Shown here piece by piece: positions 1-7,939 of a stretch of 64,000 bases of DNA. Where the stretch lies: positions 124,001 to 188,000 of the forward strand of contig NZ_STGG01000012.1 in NCBI RefSeq assembly GCF_005222695.1, given 5' to 3'. Each line of letters starts with the position of its first letter. The first letter of the stretch is position 1. The translations under genes and the position numbers were made by a program. The DNA comes from Massilia sp. HP4. Its GTDB lineage: Bacteria > Pseudomonadota > Gammaproteobacteria > Burkholderiales > Burkholderiaceae_D. A model generated the notes under the pieces. The model did not search any database. It was not told the origin of the DNA and worked only from the letters and a program-made list of their open reading frames with translations.

Positions 1-250
1 ACGCGCCGGTATTGCTGGCGACCAGCGCCTTCATCGGGCGGCCTTCCGGGGTGATGCCGAAGTCGATGCACTGGACCTGTTTCGGGTAAGCCTGCTGGAA
101 GGCGGCGCACAGGGCGATCGTCTCGTCGTAGCGGCCGGTGGCGGTGAAGCCCGAGCGTTCCGACACGGTAGTCAGGTCGGGGGCGGCATGGGCGGATTGG
201 CTGAGGGGGAAAGCCGACAACAGGGCCAGCAGTAACGCAGAACGGATCAT
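1..250 (-). CDS. M14-family zinc carboxypeptidase-like protein (partial, C-terminus outside window)
   Basis: Only the first 83 or so codons are present; the gene runs leftward out of the window. It starts at an ATG (250-248) followed by a signal peptide with a leucine-rich core that ends at a likely SAHA cleavage site near residue 22, so the product should be exported. The mature start (TVSERSGFTATGRYDE) followed by IDFGITPEGRPMKALVAS resembles the N-terminal part of M14 carboxypeptidases, in which a GxTxEGRP-type segment precedes the first zinc ligand. The zinc ligands themselves lie outside the window, so the family call is by similarity of the N-terminus only. It is in the same orientation as the S41 lipoprotein gene upstream, with 102 bases between them. 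Confidence 0.6.
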   Translation of the reverse strand, partial: MIRSALLLALLSAFPLSQSAHAAPDLTTVSERSGFTATGRYDETIALCAAFQQAYPKQVQCIDFGITPEGRPMKALVASNTGA

Positions 251-316
251 CGAAAAGCTCCGGCAATGACTAGGAAGGAAGCCGGAGATTATAGACGTGT
301 TCTACATGCAACAGTT

Positions 317-343
317 ATGGTGGGCGGCATGGCCGCCCACCAT
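317..343 (-). terminator. Stem-loop 3' of the S41 lipoprotein gene
   Basis: A perfect 12-bp inverted repeat (317-328 with 332-343) with a 3-base loop lies just past the stop codon of the leftward S41 gene. No clear T-run follows it on the minus strand, so it may be a weak terminator or an mRNA-stabilising hairpin. Confidence 0.45.
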
Positions 344-352
344 ATCAATGGA

Positions 353-1981
353 TCAACGCGCCGGCGGCGCGCCCGGCGTGGTATGGATCGAGATCTCCTC
401 GACCTCAGGCCGCACGATCCGCATCGGCACCAGGCGCGCCCGGGCCGCGCTCGAGGCCGTGCTTGAGGCCGGGCAAGCCCCGCTGGCGCGGTAGGCCAGG
501 GCCGTGGCCAGCAAGCCTTCGTCCTGGTCCCCCACCGGCCGCGACAGGTCGTCGCTTGCCCGGCAGGTTGGCGTGAAACCGTCGGTGAAATCGCCGAAGC
601 CCTTGTGGTTCACGCCCTGGAACTCGATCGAGAAATAAGTCGTGCCGCAGTTCGGCACCGGCGTGAAGCCATAGGGCTTGCCGCAGGTGGTGCCGCCGAT
701 CTGGATCACTTCGATGTCGGCGCCGCGCAGGCCGTTGATCACCGATTCGCTGGCCGAGCAGGTGCCCTCGGTGCTGAGCACGGTCACCCGCTTCAGGCCC
801 AGGGTCGGCAGCGAGGTGCCGGTGCGCAGCGGATTGCTCGACGCGAAGCCCCAGGCGGTCGAGCGGAACAGGATCGGCTGGTAGGCCGGCGTCTTGTCGT
901 TGTACTGCGAGCGCTCGAACACCTTGCCGCTCGTCGACTCGGGGCCGGCGATCATATAGGCCAGCTGGCTGGCCACGTACAGCAAGCCGCCGCCGTTGTA
1001 GCGCACGTCCAGCACCAGGTCATTCACGCCGGCCTGCCTGAAGGTGGTGAAGGCGTCATACAGCTGCTTCTCGGACACCGCGTTGAAACTGTCGAAGGTC
1101 AGGTAGCCGACCTTGCCGCTGGGGGTCTCGATCACCTTGACGTTCTTGACCGGCGCCTTGACCACCTCGGCCCCGATCATCCTCGCCTCGTACTGCACGC
1201 CGGCGCGCTGCAAGGTGAAGCGGTGGGCGGCGCCCACGCTTTCCGGGAACAGGCCGGCATTGATGATGTCGATCGCTGCTTCGTCTTCGGTATTGACGAA
1301 GTCGACGCCATCGACCTTGAGCAGCATGTCGCCGCGCAGCAGGCCGGCGGCAGAGGCCGGCGAACCCGGCTCGACCGCCGTGACCAGCCAGGTGCGCGGC
1401 GCGCCTTCATTGGTACTGCGCGACCAGGTGATGCCATAGCCCAGGCTGATGCCCTGGGTCTGCATCGCATCCCACTCGGCGGTCGTATAGGTGAAGTGAT
1501 ACCGGTCCTTGGGCTGGCCGCTGGCAGTGACGGCCGGCGTCTTGAGCACATCGAAGTAATCGAGCGCGCTCGTGAAATCGGCCATCTTGTAGGTGTTCGG
1601 GACCTCGTTGTACCAGAGGTAGTACTGGTTGGTCCAGGCGCGCAGGAACTTGAGTTCGTCGAGCAGCGTGCCTTGCGTGTCCGGATACGCCTTGCCGCTC
1701 GCATCCACACCCGTGCGCGGGACGGCGCACTTGTTCCAGTAGGTGCCGTAGGCATCGCCCAGCAGGTTCGGGTTCAGGTCTTCCGGGGTCGGCTGGGTGC
1801 CGGTCGGGGGCGCCGGATTGGTCGGCGTGGTCGGTGGCGGTTGTTGCGCCACCGGCGGCGCGCCCACGCCCGGCGATCCGCCTCCACCGCCGCAGCCGGC
1901 GAGGACGAACAGCGCGGCGAGCGAGCTGGAAATCAAACGCAATGGGAGGGTCGTGCGACGGGGCGTGAATGGCGTGCTCAT
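353..1981 (-). CDS. S41-family peptidase, PDZ-containing lipoprotein
   Basis: The 542-residue product begins at the ATG at 1981; a longer reading to 2050 adds only an unlikely leader. The N-terminus is a lipoprotein signal (hydrophobic stretch, then LAGC followed by a run of glycines), so the protein is probably lipid-anchored in the envelope. A proline-rich linker follows. A PDZ-like segment comes next (around residues 185-235, with PGSPASAAGLLRGD), then the S41 protease core. The likely nucleophile serine is in GTCSASES and the likely general-base lysine in TTCGKPYG. Several extra cysteines surround the active site (TCGKP, PNCGT, PTCRAS), which suggests disulfides in the periplasm. The substrate is unknown. 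This is a different subfamily from the CtpA-like protease at 48783-50252. Confidence 0.8.
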   Translation of the reverse strand: MSTPFTPRRTTLPLRLISSSLAALFVLAGCGGGGGSPGVGAPPVAQQPPPTTPTNPAPPTGTQPTPEDLNPNLLGDAYGTYWNKCAVPRTGVDASGKAYPDTQGTLLDELKFLRAWTNQYYLWYNEVPNTYKMADFTSALDYFDVLKTPAVTASGQPKDRYHFTYTTAEWDAMQTQGISLGYGITWSRSTNEGAPRTWLVTAVEPGSPASAAGLLRGDMLLKVDGVDFVNTEDEAAIDIINAGLFPESVGAAHRFTLQRAGVQYEARMIGAEVVKAPVKNVKVIETPSGKVGYLTFDSFNAVSEKQLYDAFTTFRQAGVNDLVLDVRYNGGGLLYVASQLAYMIAGPESTSGKVFERSQYNDKTPAYQPILFRSTAWGFASSNPLRTGTSLPTLGLKRVTVLSTEGTCSASESVINGLRGADIEVIQIGGTTCGKPYGFTPVPNCGTTYFSIEFQGVNHKGFGDFTDGFTPTCRASDDLSRPVGDQDEGLLATALAYRASGACPASSTASSAARARLVPMRIVRPEVEEISIHTTPGAPPAR

Positions 1982-2077
1982 GCGCCTGATTATAGACGCC
2001 GAAATCAGGCCCGAATACAACCAACTGTCACGGTTGAGGCTAGCGGACAACGAGTGATATCAAGCGGTCAATGAATA

Positions 2078-2109
2078 ATGGCGCGGACACCTGACGTCGT
2101 CCGCGCCAT
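2078..2109 (-). terminator. Terminator-like hairpin after the indolepyruvate oxidoreductase gene
   Basis: An 11-bp perfect GC-rich stem (2078-2088 with 2099-2109) and a 10-base loop sit 6 bases past the stop of the leftward gene. It is followed on the minus strand by a short A/T-rich tract (ATTATTCATT). It probably ends transcription before the S41 lipoprotein gene. Confidence 0.6.
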
Positions 2110-2115
2110 CGATCG

Positions 2116-5100
2116 TCACGCGGCCCGCGGCGTGATGCCCGGCGCGTGGAAGGCCGCCACCAGCGCCGCCTCTTTCTCCCTGGCCGCCTTCAGGTGACGC
2201 TCCTTCACGTGGCCATAGCCGCGGATGTGTTCCGGGATGCTGGCGATCGCCACCGCCTGCGCCAGATTGTCGGCGGTGAGCTTCGGCAGCAGCGCCGCCA
2301 CGGTCTCGCGATACTGGCCGATCAGGGCACGCTCCATCTTGCGCTCGGCCGTGTAGCCGAACACGTCGAAGGCGGTGCCGCGCAAGCCCTTGAACTTCGC
2401 CAGCACGCCGAAGGCGCTCATCATCCACGGGCCGTACTCGCGCTTGATGGCGCGGCCTTCCTTGTCATGCTTGGCCATCAAGGGCGGCGCCAGGTGGAAC
2501 TTGAGCCTGGCGTCGCCTTCGAACATGGCGCCGATCTTCTCGCGGAAGACCGGGTCGGTGTGCAGGCGCGCGACCTCGTACTCGTCCTTGTAGGCCATCA
2601 GCTTGTAGAAGTAGCGCGCCACCGCTTCGGCCAGGCGGGTGCCCTTGCCGAGTCGTTCTTCCTGCGCGCGCACCTGGTCGACGAAAGCCTTGTACTGGCC
2701 TGCATAGGCCGCGTTTTGATAGGCGGTGAGCAGCTCGATGCGGCGGCCGACGATGTCGTCCAGGGTCTGGATACGCTTGAACTCGATCACCTTGGCGGGC
2801 ATCGCTGCGCGGCTCACCGCGGCCAGGTCGTGCGCCGCGCTGCGGCCCCAATTAAAGGCCGCCTTGTTGAACGCGACCGACACGCCATTGAGTTCGATCG
2901 CCTTGAGCAGCGAGCTCTCTTGCAGCGGCACGCGGCCTTTCTGGAAGGCGTAGCCGAGCATGAACATATTGGTCGCGATCGCGTCGCCCAGCAGCGCGGT
3001 GGCGATCTGGCCGGCGTCCAGGAAGTCGACGTTGTCCTTGCCGCAGGCCTGTTCGATGGCGCCGCGCGAGCCCTCGGCCGGGAATTGCCAGTCCGGGTTC
3101 TTGACGAAGGCCGCGGTGGTCGAGCCGCTGGCGTTGACCGCGGCCCACGTGCGGCCCTCGCCCATGCGGCTCAGGGCGTCGCGGCTGGCGGCGACGATCT
3201 GGTCGCAACCGATCACCAGGTCGGCGCTGCCGGTGCCGACGCGGGTCGAGTGCAGGTCTGCCTGGCGCTCGGCCAGGCGCACGTGCGACATCACCGGGCC
3301 GCCCTTCTGGGCCAGGCCGCTCTGGTCGAGCACGACGGCGCCCTTGCCTTCGACATGGGCCGCCACGGCCAGGATCTGGCCCACGGTGACCACGCCGGTG
3401 CCGCCGACGCCGGCCACCAGGATGCCGTACGGCGCCACGACCGACGGGATGAAGGGCATCGGCAACACAGGCGGCGCGGCCTCGCTGGTCGCCGCTTTCT
3501 TCGGCTTTTTCAAGCCGCCGCCTTCGACGGTGACGAAGCTCGGGCAGAAGCCCGACACGCACGAATAATCCTTGTTGCACGAGGACTGGTTGATCTGGCG
3601 CTTGCGGCCCAATTCGGTTTCGAGCGGCTCGACCGACAGGCAGTTGGACTGCACCGAGCAGTCGCCGCAGCCTTCGCACACGGCTTCGTTGATCACGACG
3701 CGCTTGGCCGGGTCGGGGAACTCGCCTTTCTTGCGACGGCGGCGCTTCTCGGAGGCGCAGGTCTGGTCGTAGATCACGGCCGACACGCCCGGCATCTCGC
3801 GCAGCTCGCGCTGCACTTCCATCAGCTCGGAGCGATGGCGCACCGTGGTGCCCGGCGCCCAGGCGTAGTCGCTCGGGTATTTATCGGGTTCGTCGGTGAC
3901 GACGATGATCGGCGTGACGCCTTCGGCCGCGATCTGGCGGCTGATCATGCCCGGGTCGAGCGGGCCGTCGACGTTCTGGCCGCCGGTCATCGCGACCGCA
4001 TCGTTGTACAGGATTTTATAGGTGATGTTGACCTTGGCCGCCACCGCGGCGCGGATCGCCAGGATCCCGGAATGGAAGTAGGTGCCGTCCCCCAGGTTGA
4101 CGAACACGTGCTTCTCGTCGGTGAACGGGGCCTGGCCGATCCAGGTCGTGCCCTCGGCGCCCATATGGGTGAAGGTCGACGTCTCGCGGTCCATCCACAG
4201 CACCATGTAGTGGCAGCCGATGCCGGCCATGGCGCGCGAGCCTTCCGGCACCTTGGTCGAGCTGTTGTGCGGGCAGCCCGAGCAGAAGTACGGGATACGG
4301 TCGGTCTCGGGATTCGGTTTCGCCGGGATACTCTTGAGCACCAGCTCCTTGGCTTCCAGGAAGGCGATGCGTTCCTTGACCCGCTCGGCCACCGGGTGGC
4401 CAGCGCAGTAGTGCGAGATACGCGAGGCGATGGCGCGCGCGATCTGTGCCGGGTTCAGCTCATAGGTCGCCGGCAGCAGCCAGTCGCCATGGCCCATCCG
4501 GTTCTTGTTGCTCCACTCGCCGGTATCGTCGAACTTGCCGACCACGCGCGGGCGCTCGCCGTCCGGCAAGTTGTACAGCTCTTCCTTGAGCGCGTATTCC
4601 ATCACCTGGCGCTTTTCCTCGACCACCAGGATCTCGTCCAGGCCGCGTGCGAATTCGTGCACGCCTTCAGCCTCGAGCGGCCAGGTCATGCCGACCTTGT
4701 ACAGGCGCAGGCCGATGTCGCGCGCGGCCTGTTCGTCGATGCCGAGGTCGGCCAGCGCCTGGCGCGTGTCGAGATAGCTCTTGCCGGCGGTGATGATGCC
4801 GATCTTGGGCTGCGGGCTGTCCCAGATGATGCGGTTCAGTTTATTCGCGCGCGCATAGGCCAGGGCGGCATACCATTTGTGGTTGCTCATCCGCACTTCC
4901 TGGTCCAGCACGGCGTCCGGCCAGCGGATGTTGAGGCCATCCGGCGGCAGCTGGAAATCGGTCGGGGTGACGATCTGCACGCGGTCGGGATCCAGGTCGA
5001 CCACGGCGCCCGATTCGATGATGTCGGTCACGCACTTCATCGACACCCACAGGCCGGTATAGCGGCTCATGGCCCAGGCATGCAGGCCGAAGTCGAGGTA

Positions 5101-5691
5101 TTCCTGGACCGAGGACGGATACAGCACCGGGATGCCGCAGTGGGTCAGGATGTGGTCGGACTGGTGCGCGGTCGAGGACGACTTGGCCGCGTGGTCGTCG
5201 CCGGCCAGCACCAGCACGCCGCCATGCTTCGACGAGCCGGCATTGTTGCCATGCTTGAAGACATCGCCGCAGCGGTCCACGCCAGGCCCCTTGCCGTACC
5301 ACATGGCGAACACGCCGTCGTACCTGGCATCCTTGTAGAGATTGGTCTGCTGGGTGCCCCAGACCGAGGTCGCCGCCAGGTCTTCGTTCATGCCGGGGTG
5401 GAACTTGACGTGGTGGGCGTCGAGGTGCTTCTTCGCCTTCATCGCGGTCTGGTCGACCGAGGTGACCGGCGAGCCACGGTAGCCGGTGATGAAGCCGGCG
5501 GTGTTCAGGCCGGCCTTCAGGTCGCGCTCGCGCTGCAGCATCGGCAGGCGGATCAGGGCCTGGGTGCCGGTCATGAAGGCGCGGCCGCGCTCGAGCGTCC
5601 ATTTGTCGTCGAGCGTGATGTCGTGCTGCGGCTGGGAAGGCGAGGACTGCTCCGGCAACGCCAGGTGGGCGCGCTCCGTGGGTGCGTTCAT
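2116..5691 (-). CDS. Indolepyruvate ferredoxin oxidoreductase, fused alpha and beta/gamma subunits
   Basis: The 1191-residue protein is predicted to convert aryl pyruvates such as indolepyruvate to the aryl-acetyl-CoA thioester with reduction of an electron carrier, a step in aromatic amino acid breakdown. The first half is the thiamine diphosphate-binding oxidoreductase part, with GIGCHYM near residue 490. A cysteine-rich iron-sulfur segment (CEGCGDC near 669, then further cysteines to CVSGFCPSF) follows. The second half starts with the nucleotide-type loop GVGGTGVVTVG near 762 and resembles the gamma subunit. Archaeal enzymes have these parts as separate IorA and IorB chains; the single-chain form is usual in proteobacteria. 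ATG at 5691 has GGAG 7 bases upstream; the in-frame TTG at 5703 lies inside that site and is rejected. The gene is divergent from an Lrp-type regulator. Confidence 0.9.
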   Translation of the reverse strand: MNAPTERAHLALPEQSSPSQPQHDITLDDKWTLERGRAFMTGTQALIRLPMLQRERDLKAGLNTAGFITGYRGSPVTSVDQTAMKAKKHLDAHHVKFHPGMNEDLAATSVWGTQQTNLYKDARYDGVFAMWYGKGPGVDRCGDVFKHGNNAGSSKHGGVLVLAGDDHAAKSSSTAHQSDHILTHCGIPVLYPSSVQEYLDFGLHAWAMSRYTGLWVSMKCVTDIIESGAVVDLDPDRVQIVTPTDFQLPPDGLNIRWPDAVLDQEVRMSNHKWYAALAYARANKLNRIIWDSPQPKIGIITAGKSYLDTRQALADLGIDEQAARDIGLRLYKVGMTWPLEAEGVHEFARGLDEILVVEEKRQVMEYALKEELYNLPDGERPRVVGKFDDTGEWSNKNRMGHGDWLLPATYELNPAQIARAIASRISHYCAGHPVAERVKERIAFLEAKELVLKSIPAKPNPETDRIPYFCSGCPHNSSTKVPEGSRAMAGIGCHYMVLWMDRETSTFTHMGAEGTTWIGQAPFTDEKHVFVNLGDGTYFHSGILAIRAAVAAKVNITYKILYNDAVAMTGGQNVDGPLDPGMISRQIAAEGVTPIIVVTDEPDKYPSDYAWAPGTTVRHRSELMEVQRELREMPGVSAVIYDQTCASEKRRRRKKGEFPDPAKRVVINEAVCEGCGDCSVQSNCLSVEPLETELGRKRQINQSSCNKDYSCVSGFCPSFVTVEGGGLKKPKKAATSEAAPPVLPMPFIPSVVAPYGILVAGVGGTGVVTVGQILAVAAHVEGKGAVVLDQSGLAQKGGPVMSHVRLAERQADLHSTRVGTGSADLVIGCDQIVAASRDALSRMGEGRTWAAVNASGSTTAAFVKNPDWQFPAEGSRGAIEQACGKDNVDFLDAGQIATALLGDAIATNMFMLGYAFQKGRVPLQESSLLKAIELNGVSVAFNKAAFNWGRSAAHDLAAVSRAAMPAKVIEFKRIQTLDDIVGRRIELLTAYQNAAYAGQYKAFVDQVRAQEERLGKGTRLAEAVARYFYKLMAYKDEYEVARLHTDPVFREKIGAMFEGDARLKFHLAPPLMAKHDKEGRAIKREYGPWMMSAFGVLAKFKGLRGTAFDVFGYTAERKMERALIGQYRETVAALLPKLTADNLAQAVAIASIPEHIRGYGHVKERHLKAAREKEAALVAAFHAPGITPRAA

Positions 5692-5815
5692 GGGTGTCTC
5701 CAAGATTCTCGTGTCGGATACCGCAGCGGCGCATTTCCTGCATCTCGCCTGCCGTATGCGAGCCAGTATAGTCCTGCCCCTCCAGCATTAAATTCCAAAT
5801 AATTCCCCCTTCTTC

Positions 5816-5845
5816 TTGAATTGCGCAATAAAATTGCCACATAAA
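5816..5845 (+). promoter_or_regulatory. Candidate promoter of the Lrp-type regulator
   Basis: TTGAAT (5816-5821) and CATAAA (5840-5845) are spaced by 18 bases, and the ATG of the regulator lies 18 bases after the -10. The -35 box overlaps the palindrome at 5820-5829. Inferred from sequence only. Confidence 0.4.
5820..5829. promoter_or_regulatory. Palindrome ATTGCGCAAT in the divergent intergenic region, candidate regulator operator
   Basis: A perfect 10-bp palindrome lies between the divergent oxidoreductase and Lrp/AsnC genes, overlapping the proposed -35 of the regulator. Lrp/AsnC proteins often bind short A/T-flanked palindromes next to their own gene and control the divergent gene. This makes autoregulation and control of the oxidoreductase plausible but unproven. 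Confidence 0.4.
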
Positions 5846-5863
5846 AGTCGAACAGGGATGGGT

Positions 5864-6373
5864 ATGTCGAAGATTGAACTGGATAAAACAGACCGCAAGA
5901 TACTGGAGATCTTGCAAAGCGATGGCCGGCTGTCCAACCAGGACGTGGCCGAGCGGGTCAACCTGTCGCCCTCGCCCTGCCTGCGCCGCATCAAGCGCCT
6001 GGAAGAAGCGGGCGTCATCCGCCAGTACGTGGCGCTGCTCGACCCGGACAAGATCGGGCTCGGGCTGCTTGCCTATGTGAATGTGCGGCTGGAAAAGCAC
6101 AGCGAGGTGGCCAGCACCACCCGCCAGCCCGGCTTGCCGGCGACGTCGCCGCGCAACGATTTCGCGGTGTCGGTCGGCGCCTGGCCCGAAGTCGTGGCCT
6201 GCTATGCGATGACCGGGGACATGGATTTCCTGCTGCGCGTGCATGTCGAGGACATGGACCATTTCTCGCGCTTCATGATGGGCACCCTGCTCAAGCATCC
6301 GGCGGTGCTCGACGTGAAATCGAGCTTCGCCCTGCAGCGCATCAAGGAAACCACGGCGATGCCGCTGGTCTGA
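5864..6373 (+). CDS. Lrp/AsnC family transcriptional regulator
   Basis: The 169-residue protein has an N-terminal winged helix-turn-helix (residues about 5-55, with LDKTDRKILEIL and the recognition segment NLSPSPCLRRIKRLEEAG) and a C-terminal RAM ligand-binding domain (EVVACYAMTGDMDFLLRV). The ATG at 5864 is preferred because AGGG lies 6 bases upstream; the ATG at 5858 overlaps that region. It is divergent from the oxidoreductase gene, which fits a local regulator sensing an aromatic amino acid or its keto acid (inference). Between the first strand and first helix of the RAM domain there is an apparent extra loop of about a dozen residues (TTRQPGLPATSPRND) that I do not expect in typical members. 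Confidence 0.88.
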   Translation: MSKIELDKTDRKILEILQSDGRLSNQDVAERVNLSPSPCLRRIKRLEEAGVIRQYVALLDPDKIGLGLLAYVNVRLEKHSEVASTTRQPGLPATSPRNDFAVSVGAWPEVVACYAMTGDMDFLLRVHVEDMDHFSRFMMGTLLKHPAVLDVKSSFALQRIKETTAMPLV

Positions 6374-6530
6374 CCGGAGCCGCCGGGCGCGGCCTCCATT
6401 TTGTTCGATGCTGTCGTCGAATCCGGAGAACCGCCCTGGCGATGTCGCTCGCCCACGACGCCAATCGAAAACCGCTATTTGCCATACAGATGGCGTGACA
6501 TGATGTCCCGGTAATTTGGGAGGACATGCC

Positions 6531-7223
6531 ATGAAATCCGTCGGCTTCGGCAGGGAATGCATCTCCATCGTGCTGGTTTTTGGCGCCATCGCGCTACCGG
6601 GATGCTCCTGGCTGACGCGCCCCATGGAAAAGCCGGTCATCGAAGACAATCTGCGGCGCAGCAGCTTCGACTATTCCAAACTGGGCGTGTTATCACTGAA
6701 TCCCGAACGCCGGGCCGTGCTCTATCATTTCGAGAGCCAGCGCTTTTGCTCGGAAAATCCCACCGAGGTCGGCATCGACATGGCCTCGGCATCCAGGCTG
6801 GCCGCCGACCTGAAACAGACCGGCACCTCGCTGCTCGAGGCACAAGTGGCGTTGTCTGCGGCAAGCAATAACTACGTCCTGAACCGGCGCTCGCCAGGCA
6901 TCATCCTGTACCAGGCAACCTCTTACCAGTTTTGCCAGATGTATGCGAACCGGGTCATTACCGAGCAAGAATTATTAAAACTGCAGACCGCGGCCCTGAA
7001 CACTGCCGAGAGAATCGTTCTTGCCGAAACAGCCGCGATCAGGGAAATCCGCGTCGAAGAAGAAAAGCGCAAAACCGCAGAAGAGCGGCGCAAGGAACAG
7101 GAAAAAATAACGGAAGCCGAGATGGAAAAGAACAAGAAAGCCGAGGCCGACAAGAAAGCCCAGGCGGCCACCGTCACCAGTCCCGCGGGCGCGACCACCG
7201 TCACCACCACCAAGACGCAGTAG
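6531..7223 (+). CDS. Uncharacterised lipoprotein with charged C-terminal helix
   Basis: The 230-residue protein starts at the ATG at 6531, with GGGAGGA 6 bases upstream. The N-terminus is a lipoprotein signal ending in the lipobox LPGC, so the mature protein should be lipidated at the cysteine near residue 26. The middle part has no domain I recognise; it contains several cysteines (RFCSENP, QFCQMY). From about residue 165 it is a strongly charged Lys/Glu/Arg helix likely to form a coiled coil (EEEKRKTAEERRKEQEK), ending in a short Thr/Val-rich tail (TSPAGATTVTTTKTQ). Such architectures occur in envelope proteins that bind peptidoglycan or partners, but no function can be assigned. It is convergent with the GNAT gene, 23 bases away. 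Confidence 0.75.
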   Translation: MKSVGFGRECISIVLVFGAIALPGCSWLTRPMEKPVIEDNLRRSSFDYSKLGVLSLNPERRAVLYHFESQRFCSENPTEVGIDMASASRLAADLKQTGTSLLEAQVALSAASNNYVLNRRSPGIILYQATSYQFCQMYANRVITEQELLKLQTAALNTAERIVLAETAAIREIRVEEEKRKTAEERRKEQEKITEAEMEKNKKAEADKKAQAATVTSPAGATTVTTTKTQ

Positions 7224-7246
7224 GAAGGTCGGCTGGTGCGCTGTGC

Positions 7247-7906
7247 CTACCTGGGGCGCTTCCAGGGCGTGAGGTACTTGAGCGCCGCGCGGGTATTGGC
7301 CTTGACCGTGTAGTCGATGGCCGCGAACTGCTCTTCGAGCGCCTCGGCCATCACGCTGCCCGGGCTGGGCGGCGGCAGTTCCAGGTGGGCGTCGGCCTCG
7401 CCATACTCGCGCTTGATGCGCATGCCGGCCTTCCTGGCGATGTGCATCATGGTCTGGTTCGAGGTCAGGCACTGCATATACAGGGTGTCGACATCCGAAT
7501 TGCGGCAGTGGATCGCCGCGCGCTGGAACAGGCGCGTGCCCACGCCCTGCCCGCGCGCCGACTTCGACACCGACACGCCGAATTCGGCCACCTGCTCCTT
7601 GGTCGTCGACCGGCGCCCGTCGGCCGAGGCGAAGGCCAGGTGGCCCATGCCCACCAGCTGGAACACATTATTGAGCACGCCGAACACGATATCGCGCGAA
7701 AAATCGATCTTGGCGACGTAGGCGGCGATCTGCGCATCCGGGATCATGCTGCCGAAGCGCAGCAGGCGGTCATTGCTGTCCAGCGCCAGCAGGTGGCGCA
7801 GCACGCGACGGCGGTCGCGTTCGCCAAGCTCCTTGACCAGCACCGGCGGCTGGCCCTTCTTGCCTCTCAGGCCCTGGATCCAGCGACGTAGGGGATTGTC
7901 CAGCAT
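7247..7906 (-). CDS. GNAT family N-acetyltransferase
   Basis: The 219-residue protein carries the acetyl-CoA binding motif of GNAT enzymes (SKSARGQGVGTRLFQRA, about residues 111-127), preceded by the central strands (LVGMGHLAFAS) and followed by a C-terminal half that fits the fold. It should transfer an acetyl group from acetyl-CoA to an amine; the acceptor cannot be predicted. It lies 33 bases downstream of the diguanylate cyclase gene in the same orientation, so the two may be co-transcribed. Confidence 0.82.
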   Translation of the reverse strand: MLDNPLRRWIQGLRGKKGQPPVLVKELGERDRRRVLRHLLALDSNDRLLRFGSMIPDAQIAAYVAKIDFSRDIVFGVLNNVFQLVGMGHLAFASADGRRSTTKEQVAEFGVSVSKSARGQGVGTRLFQRAAIHCRNSDVDTLYMQCLTSNQTMMHIARKAGMRIKREYGEADAHLELPPPSPGSVMAEALEEQFAAIDYTVKANTRAALKYLTPWKRPR

Positions 7907-7939
7907 CTCGACACTTTCATGGACTGCAACAGCCTGATT

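Noticed and set aside
5692-5703. TTG start of the indolepyruvate oxidoreductase
   Set aside because: The codons overlap the GGAG ribosome-binding site of the ATG at 5691.
2146-5802. 1218-codon open frame on the plus strand
   Set aside because: It is antisense to the indolepyruvate oxidoreductase gene, has low-complexity His/Arg/Ala-rich translation and no family features; such shadows are expected at this GC content.
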